Below are positions 25,692 to 32,282 of a stretch of DNA of 64,000 nucleotides, one piece after another. Under the pieces are notes generated by a model. The model ran no database searches, was not told the origin of the DNA, and was given only the letters and a program-made list of their open reading frames with translations. Source of the stretch: JAITMY01 sp031553765 (lineage in GTDB: Bacteria; Bacteroidota; Bacteroidia; Bacteroidales; UBA932); NCBI GenBank assembly GCA_031553765.1, contig JAVBKY010000006.1, forward strand, positions 248,001 to 312,000, read 5' to 3'. Every line of letters begins with the position of its first letter. The stretch's first letter is position 1. The translations under genes were made by a program, and so were the position numbers.

Positions 25692-26324
25692 ATGAAAAAA
25701 TGCCTAATCTTTGACTTTGACGGGGTGGTAGCGGATACCGAGGCGGGACGCTACACCATGCTTTCCGAGATACTGGCGCGCCGCTTCAACATTACTATGA
25801 GCGAGGGCTGCCGCATTGAGGATTTAGTGGGATTACACACATCGGTGGTGCTGAAAAAATTCTTTCCACAGCTGAATGAGGAGCACCGCCATGAAATTTA
25901 CCGTGAGCGCAACACCGAATACCAGCGCAACCTCGATAAGTACTGCCTTGTGTACCCGCAGGCGGTGGAGAGCATTATTGCGCTATCAAAAAAATTCGAT
26001 GTAAAAATGGCTACGGCCAACGACCGTACCAACATTGAACTACTGCTTCGCCACATTGGCTTGGAAAAGACTTTCACCCACGTTTTTTCACGAGAGGAGT
26101 TGGAGGATAACGGCAAAAAGAGCTACGCCCGTATTTTACCCATACTCCCCTATTCACCTCACGAATGCTACGTTATGGAAGATTCGCCCGTGGGTATTCA
26201 ATCAGCTAAGGCGGCAGGCTTTGAGTGCGTGCTGTTCAACCGCTACAATAATCCCGATGCTTTGAGCCACGCGGATCATGTGGTGACATCGTATGAAGAG
26301 TTGATGACGTTGTTGAATTGTTGA
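25692..26324 (+). CDS. HAD-superfamily hydrolase (beta-phosphoglucomutase/phosphatase-like)
   Basis: A 210-residue cytoplasmic protein. Motif I DFDGVVADT (residues 8-16) holds the nucleophile Asp and the acid/base Asp, motif II is in MATANDRTN (about 105), the motif III Lys lies near GKKSYARIL (about 145), and motif IV is MEDSPVGIQSAKAAG (about 167-181). The helical cap after motif I (about 15-85) matches subfamily I beta-phosphoglucomutase-like enzymes. The substrate is probably a small sugar phosphate. The start at 25692 follows the -7 box; upstream in-frame sequence is the GC-rich repeat and is rejected. Confidence 0.85.
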   Translation: MKKCLIFDFDGVVADTEAGRYTMLSEILARRFNITMSEGCRIEDLVGLHTSVVLKKFFPQLNEEHRHEIYRERNTEYQRNLDKYCLVYPQAVESIIALSKKFDVKMATANDRTNIELLLRHIGLEKTFTHVFSREELEDNGKKSYARILPILPYSPHECYVMEDSPVGIQSAKAAGFECVLFNRYNNPDALSHADHVVTSYEELMTLLNC

Positions 26325-26349
26325 ATTGCTTAACTGTTGAACTGCTTGT

Positions 26350-26377
26350 GTGGGCTGTCATGCTGAGCCCGTCGAAG
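26350..26377. repeat. Half copy of the CTGAGCC(TG)TCGAAG repeat
   Basis: GTGGGCTGTCATGCTGAGCC continuing GTCGAAG matches the left part of the unit at 48209-48290. It is flanked by low-complexity words of GTTGAATTG type (26320-26345) and AATCTGAAA type (26397-26425). Confidence 0.5.
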
Positions 26378-26433
26378 CGTACTGCGAGGGCTATTGAATC
26401 TGAAACTTAAAATCTGAAATTTGAAATTATATC

Positions 26434-27249
26434 ATGAAACACTTTCTCTCCCTAATCTTCTCCCTGCTCACATTGAGCGCATTTGCCGCCAAGGTAGATA
26501 CCGTTACCACCTTTAGCCCAAGCATGAATAAAAACATTAAGGCGACAGTTATAACTCCCGATGGCTACGATAAGGGCAAGGAATACCCCACGCTGTACCT
26601 GTTGCACGGCTATAGCGGCAACTACGCCAGCTTTGTAAAGGATCAGCCCGTATGCGTACCTCTTGCCGACGCCTACCAAATGATAGTGGTAGGTGTTGAC
26701 GGCGGCTTCAGCAGCTGGTACTGGGATAGTCCTGTTGACCCCGCGTACAAGTACGAAACCTATGTAGCCACCGAACTGACAAAGTGGATTGACGAGCATT
26801 ACAAAACAATTAAAAGCCCTGCAGGACGTGGAGTTTGCGGTAATAGCATGGGCGGACACGGCGCGCTGTACCTTGCCCTGCGCCACCAAGATGTATTTGG
26901 CGCAGCGGGCAGCATGAGCGGTGGCGTGGATATTCGCCCCTTTCCCAACAACTGGGATATGGCTAAGCGTCTTGGCAAATTGAGCGAGCAACCTGAGCGC
27001 TGGAACCAATACACCGTAATGGGACAGCTACATCTGTACACCCCCGGTTCACTTGCCATAATGATTGACTGCGGCACAGGTGACTTCTTTTACACTGTAA
27101 ACGAAAATCTGCACAATAAGATGCGAGAGCTCAACATTCCACACGATTACATATCACGCCCCGGCAAGCACAACGGTGAGTACTGGAACACGGCATTGCC
27201 ATATCAGATGTTGTTTATGAGTAGATTTTTTGAGAAGGGGAAGAATTAA
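26434..27249 (+). CDS. Secreted alpha/beta-hydrolase esterase (CE1/esterase D-like)
   Basis: A 271-residue precursor with a signal peptide (residues 1-18, ending LSAFAA). The fold starts with SPSMNKNIKATVITPDGYDKG and the LYLLHGYSG oxyanion segment (about 52-60). The nucleophile Ser lies in GNSMGGHGALYLALRH (near residue 139), the acid Asp in IDCGTGDFF (about 210) and the His in GKHNGEYW (about 250). Such enzymes remove acyl or feruloyl groups from plant glycans. The GH28 gene starts 29 bases downstream, so a shared role in pectin or hemicellulose breakdown is likely but inferred. Confidence 0.85.
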   Translation: MKHFLSLIFSLLTLSAFAAKVDTVTTFSPSMNKNIKATVITPDGYDKGKEYPTLYLLHGYSGNYASFVKDQPVCVPLADAYQMIVVGVDGGFSSWYWDSPVDPAYKYETYVATELTKWIDEHYKTIKSPAGRGVCGNSMGGHGALYLALRHQDVFGAAGSMSGGVDIRPFPNNWDMAKRLGKLSEQPERWNQYTVMGQLHLYTPGSLAIMIDCGTGDFFYTVNENLHNKMRELNIPHDYISRPGKHNGEYWNTALPYQMLFMSRFFEKGKN

Positions 27250-27278
27250 ATATTATCTGCAAACCAAATATTACAACT

Positions 27279-28676
27279 ATGAAAAAACAACTTGGCGCCA
27301 TTTTGCTTATTTTCATGACTTTTTCTCTTTATGCTAGCTCAATTGACGAGGCATTTGAAAATGTACCTAAAATTGAACAACAGATCAAAAAAACGTCATT
27401 CTCAAAAAAAACCTATTCAATTACTGATTTTGGAGCAAAGCCAAATGACAAAACAAACCTCTGCCACGATGCAATTAATCAAGCAATCACCACCTGCTGT
27501 TTAAATGGCGGTGGTACGGTAGTTGTTCCTAAGGACACGTTTTACACTGGCCCCATTACGCTAAAGAGTAATGTAAACCTACGTATTGAGGAAGGAGCAA
27601 TATTAAAGTTTAGCACCGATCAAAGTTTGTACTTTCCTGCCGTTCTTACCCGTTGGGAAGGTGTTGACTGCTATAATGCACATCCTTTGATTTATGCTTA
27701 TGGTGAAACAAATATTGCTATTACCGGCAAAGGAACTATTGATGGTCAAGGCTCCAACGCAACATGGTGGTCCATGTGTGGTGCACCACACTACGGCTGG
27801 AAGGAAGGAATGGTTGCTCAACGAAACGGTGGACGCGAAAAGTTGCTGCAGTACGGAGAAACATCAACACCTGTTTACAAGCGCAAAATGACGCCCGAGG
27901 ACGGGTTGCGTCCACAAATGATCAACCTCCATTCATGCAGCACCATTTTAATTGAGGGTGTAACACTACTGAATTCTCCTTTTTGGGTAATTCATCCATT
28001 ATTTTGTGAGAGTCTAACCGTAAAAGGTGTGAAGATTTTCAATCGCGGACCTAATGGTGACGGCTGTGATCCTGAATCATGCAAAGATGTACTAATTGAG
28101 AATTGCATGTTCGATACGGGCGATGACTGCATTGCTATAAAATCGGGACGCAACGAGGATGGCCGCAAATGGAATATCCCAAGCGAAAATATCATTGTAC
28201 GCAATTGCCAAATGAAAAATGGACATGGAGGCGTGGTTGTAGGGAGTGAAATATCAGGAGGATACCGCAATTTGTACGTTGAGAACTGCCAAATGGACAG
28301 CCCTCTGCTCGACCGTGTAATCCGCATCAAAACAAGCACCTGTCGCGGCGGAATAATTGAAAATATCTTTGCCCGCAATATTACCGTAGGACAATGTAAG
28401 GAGGCGGTTTTACATATCGAGCTACAGTATGAAAACCGCGAAAATTGCAAGCGTGGATTCATCCCCACCGTTCGCAATGTCCACCTTAAGAATGTCACTT
28501 GTGAAAAAAGCGAATTAGGGGTTTACATCCGGGGATTGGATAATTCGGAAGATGTATACGATATCAGCGTGGAGGATTGTCATTTCAACAATATATCTAA
28601 AGGAGTTAGCAAAATTTCGGGAGCAAAAGATGTCACATTCAAAAATGTGTACGTTAATGGGAAGTTGGTGAAGTAG
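27279..28676 (+). CDS. Glycoside hydrolase family 28 (polygalacturonase-type)
   Basis: A 465-residue precursor with a signal peptide (1-19, ending LYASS). A right-handed beta-helix begins after KTYSITDFGAKPNDKT. The GH28 active-site set is complete: NGDG (about residue 260), GDDCIAIKSG with the paired Asp (about 280), NGHGGVVVGSE with the His (about 313), and IRIKTS (about 347). It should hydrolyse polygalacturonate or rhamnogalacturonan in the periplasm. It shares a probable operon with the CE1-like esterase. Its base composition is more AT-rich than its neighbours (many AAT and AAA codons), which may hint at a separate origin. Confidence 0.92.
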   Translation: MKKQLGAILLIFMTFSLYASSIDEAFENVPKIEQQIKKTSFSKKTYSITDFGAKPNDKTNLCHDAINQAITTCCLNGGGTVVVPKDTFYTGPITLKSNVNLRIEEGAILKFSTDQSLYFPAVLTRWEGVDCYNAHPLIYAYGETNIAITGKGTIDGQGSNATWWSMCGAPHYGWKEGMVAQRNGGREKLLQYGETSTPVYKRKMTPEDGLRPQMINLHSCSTILIEGVTLLNSPFWVIHPLFCESLTVKGVKIFNRGPNGDGCDPESCKDVLIENCMFDTGDDCIAIKSGRNEDGRKWNIPSENIIVRNCQMKNGHGGVVVGSEISGGYRNLYVENCQMDSPLLDRVIRIKTSTCRGGIIENIFARNITVGQCKEAVLHIELQYENRENCKRGFIPTVRNVHLKNVTCEKSELGVYIRGLDNSEDVYDISVEDCHFNNISKGVSKISGAKDVTFKNVYVNGKLVK

Positions 28677-28761
28677 TACGGGGAATTTGCCTCCAGTTAA
28701 GCGGAATTTGTAATTCAATGAAAACCTAAAGTAAATTTATTTAACTAGTAAATACTAACCT

Positions 28762-29496
28762 ATGCTAAAGAAACTACTACCACTTTTATTTTGCTTGCCT
28801 CTGTTTGCAAATGCTCAGGATAAAAGCAACTTGCCCATACGCATACACCTTACAGGTGGCTATGCTGACAATGTCAGCAGTTCGGGTACCATTCGCATTA
28901 ACTCTATTGCCACACAAACTTCCAATTGGAATATTGGTCTATCGGCAGGTATTGCCTCCGGAGCAAAATGGGAGGTTGGACTTGGTATAGAGTATCAGAA
29001 AGAAAATACTACGAGTTTAGCTAAGTTGTTTGAGGGTGTTTCCACTTCTAGCATGGAGTATGCTTTTTTATTTGCAGAGCGTACAGAAACAGCTTCCTCT
29101 TTATGGATGGGACACATATACACCACATACTATTGTCACCTGTTCAACCGCCTCTACTTTACACCATCTATACAACTCGGTTACGGTATGGCAGAAATCA
29201 AGACTGAAGCGGAAGTAGTCAACGCTGCCCATTCCTATGCAGGTAACACAAACTTAACGAGTCTTCAAGATGTTCCCTTAACCACTTTTTCCAGAGTTAA
29301 CAGCAGCAATTCTTACGATGCTTTTGCGGCACTACTATCTCCCGGATTAACTTACTTCTTCGGCAAGCATATTGCTGCCACTCTTAATCTCGGTGGAGTA
29401 CAATATAGCACACTGGATTTTAAGTGGAAAAATGGCACATGGATAGCCAGTCTTAGTCCCAACTATTGGCAATACGGCATGATTGTTGCTTTTTAG
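28762..29496 (+). CDS. Small outer-membrane beta-barrel protein of unknown function
   Basis: A 244-residue precursor with a clear signal peptide (1-19, ending LFANAQ). The remainder alternates short amphipathic strands (for example WNIGLSAGIAS, WEVGLGIEYQ, YFTPSIQLGYGMAEI, IAATLNLGGVQYS) and ends in YWQYGMIVAF with a terminal Phe, as in 8-stranded OmpA/OmpW-like barrels. No family was recognised. It follows the GH28 gene by 85 bases and is closed by a terminator, so it may belong to the same carbohydrate locus, but nothing in it shows this. Confidence 0.6.
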   Translation: MLKKLLPLLFCLPLFANAQDKSNLPIRIHLTGGYADNVSSSGTIRINSIATQTSNWNIGLSAGIASGAKWEVGLGIEYQKENTTSLAKLFEGVSTSSMEYAFLFAERTETASSLWMGHIYTTYYCHLFNRLYFTPSIQLGYGMAEIKTEAEVVNAAHSYAGNTNLTSLQDVPLTTFSRVNSSNSYDAFAALLSPGLTYFFGKHIAATLNLGGVQYSTLDFKWKNGTWIASLSPNYWQYGMIVAF

Positions 29497-29512
29497 AGGG
29501 AGCAGAACCAAA

Positions 29513-29547
29513 AAAAAAAAGCGGAATTTGTAATTCCGCTTTTTTTA
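29513..29547 (+). terminator. Terminator after the barrel protein
   Basis: GCGGAATT pairs with AATTCCGC (8 bp, 3-base loop) within A and T runs, which adds base pairs. A partial copy of the same hairpin text (AGCGGAATTTGTAATTC) is found at about 28699-28715, after the GH28 stop. Confidence 0.85.
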
Positions 29548-29570
29548 TTACCATAACTTATCTCACCACC

Positions 29571-29942
29571 CTACTTCGCATACAACTCTCTCATCTTTCC
29601 CAAATCCACACCGAGATTGTTAGTCAAATAATTTTCCATGCCGCCGTACTCCTTATCAATGGTATTCAGCGCCGCTTCAATGTACTCCCTCTTAACTGTA
29701 AGCAATGGCTCCAACTCGGGATGCGCCTGAATCTCTTTATCATATTTTCCTTTGAGGTATTGCGCTGATAGCATGTAATCGCCAATCACCGTTTCGCGGT
29801 CTACACCCAGCGACGAAAGAAAAAGGGCGGCAGCAAAGCCCGCCCTGTCCTTACCTGCCGAGCAATGGGATAGCAACGGAGCATTGTTACCACCCTGCAA
29901 AATTTTAAAAAATTCCGTGTACTGAGGTTGGCAATGCCTCAT
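29571..29942 (-). CDS. Tyrosine phosphatase (IphP-like), catalytic C-terminal part in the -1 frame
   Basis: The 123-residue downstream half of a split phosphatase. It carries the P-loop HCSAGKDRAG (Cys-x5-Arg) near residue 28 and the helical C-terminus with DYMLSAQYLKGKY. Its ATG (29942-29940) overlaps the TGA of the upstream part as ATGA. Alone it lacks the N-terminal strands needed for the fold. It could be reached by -1 frameshifting at the adjacent slippery heptamer, by coupled reinitiation, or may not be expressed if the locus is broken. See the upstream entry. Confidence 0.75.
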   Translation of the reverse strand: MRHCQPQYTEFFKILQGGNNAPLLSHCSAGKDRAGFAAALFLSSLGVDRETVIGDYMLSAQYLKGKYDKEIQAHPELEPLLTVKREYIEAALNTIDKEYGGMENYLTNNLGVDLGKMRELYAK

Positions 29943-30373
29943 AAAAAAGATGTTACATCCACCAACAGTTGAGGAGAATTATCCGCCGTAACATCCGTTA
30001 AATCTATGATGCTGCCTGCCAATATGGGCAAAGCATATTCATGAACAACAGTAGAGGCTTTGCGATCGGGTGCTACCGCTACCTCGGTCGAATCTCTAAA
30101 ATCAATGTAGGTCTTCATGCCAAGGCCCGCTAAATAGCTTAAATCCGCATCGGTTAGCTTGTTTAAATCTCCCGAGCGAAATACCTTACCCCAAAGCACA
30201 TGCTTTCCACCAGCCGCCTGATAGTCGCCCATATCGCGAACGTTATACGCTCCTTGTAAGGGCAAAATACGCTCTCGGCTACTCTTGCAAGAGGTTGTTA
30301 TTGTAGTAGCGCAGGTAAAGGCGGCGAGGGCAAAAAGAAAGATATTTTTGCAGGATAGTTTTTGTTGCTTCAT
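29939..30373 (-). CDS. Tyrosine phosphatase (IphP-like), N-terminal lipoprotein part
   Basis: The 144-residue upstream half. A lipoprotein-type signal (residues 1-29, hydrophobic FLFALAAFTCATTITTSC) puts it in the periplasm or envelope. It contains the family N-terminal motifs YNVRDMGDY (about 43-51), KVFRSGDL (about 63-70) and TYIDFRDSTE. It stops at TGA right after VTSFL. Joining it to the next frame gives about 267 residues, the normal size for the IphP/PF13350 phosphatase family. The P-loop is entirely in the other frame, so this half is catalytically incomplete by itself. Confidence 0.75.
   Translation of the reverse strand: MKQQKLSCKNIFLFALAAFTCATTITTSCKSSRERILPLQGAYNVRDMGDYQAAGGKHVLWGKVFRSGDLNKLTDADLSYLAGLGMKTYIDFRDSTEVAVAPDRKASTVVHEYALPILAGSIIDLTDVTADNSPQLLVDVTSFL
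29942..29948 (-). promoter_or_regulatory. T TTT TTA slippery heptamer followed at once by TGA
   Basis: On the minus strand the zero frame reads TCT TTT TTA TGA. The heptamer T TTT TTA fits the X XXY YYZ rule for -1 ribosomal frameshifting, and a -1 slip enters the frame of the catalytic half at the ATG. A one-base deletion from a T7 run (mutation or assembly error) would look the same. Confidence 0.4.
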
Positions 30374-30463
30374 TTAAAAGAGAGGATTTAATTAGTAAAC
30401 ACATGCAAAACTCCTTGGCAAAAGAGGAGTCATTACAAAAATAGCAAGAAATATCTTTTCTAC

Positions 30464-30861
30464 GTTACTTTGACTTGCCCCAAAGTAACCAAAGGTCAAG
30501 AACGGCGAAACTTCCACGCGCCACCGTGAATCGCTAACTCGGACGGTAACGTCCGCTCCTTCGTCGCGCTTCTACGGCTCTTGCCATCGCCGGCTCGTCG
30601 CCGTTCAGCCCCACGCACTTTACGCCCTATGGCGTTTTGGCTATCGCACATGCGCGCTTGTGTTGATGGAGAAATTTGTATCGCCACCTAGCGGTACAAG
30701 AGTGCGCTGGCCGAGAACGGCGGTGGCGGGCCGGCGTAGGCAAGAGCGTAGCAAAACTATAAGCGTCGTATGAGACGCGAAATACAGTTTTGCACGCGGA
30801 CGGGCTGAAGTTTTCGCCGTTCTTGATTTTTTGGTTACTTTTTTATCAAGAAAAAAGTAAC
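30464..30861. mobile_element. 398-bp non-coding element with terminal inverted repeats (MITE-like)
   Basis: Both ends carry inverted copies of a 45-50 base arm. The left reads GTTACTTTGACTTGCCCC, then AAAGTAACCAAA, then TCAAGAACGGCGAAAC; the right, reverse-complemented, reads GTTACTTTTTTCTTGATAAA, then AAGTAACCAAA, then TCAAGAACGGCGAAAAC. Each arm holds its own GTTACTTT...AAAGTAAC hairpin. The interior is GC-rich and has only short unconvincing frames. It fills most of the 561-base gap 30374-30934. The first 90 bases of the gap show nothing. Confidence 0.6.
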
Positions 30862-30876
30862 ATAAAAAAAACAAAA

Positions 30877-30910
30877 AAAGGTTCCCGAGGAGATCTCCTC
30901 GGGAACCTTT
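30877..30910 (-). terminator. Terminator after the HI0933-family flavoprotein gene
   Basis: A perfect 34-base palindrome (AAAGGTTCCCGAGGAGA and its complement). On the minus strand it leads into a T run and lies 24 bases past the stop at 30935. Confidence 0.85.
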
Positions 30911-30934
30911 CTAGTACGATTGACCACGTTGCGT

Positions 30935-32113
30935 CTAAGGCAAGAAACTTCTCCCCGCCATGTATCCACTGGCAAAAGCCCAATGAATATTGTAGCCACC
31001 TAACTTCCCTGCAATATCAAGCACCTCTCCTGCAAAAAACAATTTGGGAGTCAGCAAGCTTTCCATCGTTGTAGAATTAACTTGCGCAGTAGCCACTCCA
31101 CCTTTTGTGGTCTCGGCTTTCAAAAAATTTTCCGTACCGGCAGGCTGTACGGTAAATGAATGGACTTGGCGGGCTATCTCCATTCTATCTTTCTTACTCA
31201 ATGTTGCAATTTTTCTGGAAGTTAATTCATCCGAAATTATCGCTTGCTGAAGTCGGTTGGGTAGAAAATGGGAGAACAAAGTCTTCACCTGCAACTTTCC
31301 ATTATCTACCACCCCCATTAAGGCTATTGAGTTTTCGGAAGGTAAAAAATCAAGAGTAATATGCTCGCCGACTTCCCAACAGCAAGAAAGTTGAAACATG
31401 GCAGGACCGCTTAAGCCTTTGTGCGTAAATAGTAGCGGTTCTGTTACCTCCATTTTTTCTTCAATAGAAGCTTTTACCATAAGGCTAATGCCCTGTAAAT
31501 CGCGCAAAGCGGAATCGGGCTTCAATAGCAATCCGACAAGAGCCGGTTTTGCCGGAATAATTTTATGACCAAACTGCTTGGCTATTTTGTGTCCAATGTC
31601 CGTTGCACCTATTTGCGGACAGGCAGGTCCACCGGTAGCAACAAGCAAGTTGTGGGCAGAGTAGTTGCCCTTCGACGTTTTTACGGTAAAAGTATTTTCC
31701 GTCTTTGCCACTTCTGTAATAGCTGCCTCCAACAAAAAATTCACGCCTGCGTTGTTCGCCGTTTTGGCTAAATAATTCACCAGCTGTTTTGCTCCCTGCT
31801 TGCAAAAAACACGGCCGTACTCCCGTTCTTCAATTTCTATATTTGCTTTTTGCAAAATATCCAGCACGTTTTCTATTCGATATTTTTGCAAAGCGTTTTT
31901 ACAAAATTCAGGATTTTCGCCAAAATAATCTTGCCACGAAATTTTTCGATTAGTTACGTTGCATTTTCCTCCGCCCGAAATCAGCAGCTTTCGCCCTACC
32001 TCTTTGGCATGGTCAACAACCAACACCTTGCAGCCCTTTCCTGCGGCTTCAATGGCCGCTATCAACCCCGAGGCCCCTGCTCCCAGTATAATGCTATCGA
32101 AATGTGTTATCAT
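30935..32113 (-). CDS. NAD(P)/FAD-dependent oxidoreductase, HI0933/BaiN family
   Basis: A 392-residue cytoplasmic flavoprotein. The FAD-binding motif SIILGAGASGLIAA is at residues about 8-21, followed by the family signature GRKLLISGGGKCNVTN (about 40-55). The middle holds HNLLVATGG and the end FAGEVLDIAGKLGGYNIHWAFASG (about 360-385), the second FAD-contact element. Homologues are annotated as aminoacetone-oxidase-like or YhiN, and their physiological reaction is unclear. Length is normal. It is flanked by terminators on both sides and is thus monocistronic. Confidence 0.88.
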   Translation of the reverse strand: MITHFDSIILGAGASGLIAAIEAAGKGCKVLVVDHAKEVGRKLLISGGGKCNVTNRKISWQDYFGENPEFCKNALQKYRIENVLDILQKANIEIEEREYGRVFCKQGAKQLVNYLAKTANNAGVNFLLEAAITEVAKTENTFTVKTSKGNYSAHNLLVATGGPACPQIGATDIGHKIAKQFGHKIIPAKPALVGLLLKPDSALRDLQGISLMVKASIEEKMEVTEPLLFTHKGLSGPAMFQLSCCWEVGEHITLDFLPSENSIALMGVVDNGKLQVKTLFSHFLPNRLQQAIISDELTSRKIATLSKKDRMEIARQVHSFTVQPAGTENFLKAETTKGGVATAQVNSTTMESLLTPKLFFAGEVLDIAGKLGGYNIHWAFASGYMAGRSFLP

Positions 32114-32135
32114 AATTAATCAAAGGTATGTATAA

Positions 32136-32171
32136 AAAACTCCCCGAGAAAAATCTTTCTCGGGGAGTTTT
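32136..32171 (-). terminator. Terminator after ppdK
   Basis: A 16-bp perfect stem (AAAACTCCCCGAGAAA with TTTCTCGGGGAGTTTT) around a 4-base loop, lying past the ppdK stop on the minus strand with a repeat (32196-32278) in between. Confidence 0.8.
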
Positions 32172-32243
32172 CGCTAGTATCATTGGCTTGTTAGTGCAAC
32201 ATTGAGATTCTTCGCTTCGCTCAGAATGACAAAGACAATATTC

Positions 32244-32278
32244 GCACAATGTCATAGCCCCCTTTAGGGGGTTGGGGG
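32244..32278. repeat. 35-bp intergenic repeat, copy 2
   Basis: Matches 8518-8552 in the same orientation with a single difference. It lies directly before the ppdK stop (32283-32285). A TTGAGATTCTTCGCTTCGC type repeat is next to it at 32196-32236. Confidence 0.75.
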
Positions 32279-32282
32279 CAAA

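Noticed and set aside
30496..30874. Short open frames within the 398-bp element
   Set aside because: They have no start signals, low-complexity basic translations, and lie within the inverted-repeat structure; judged non-coding.
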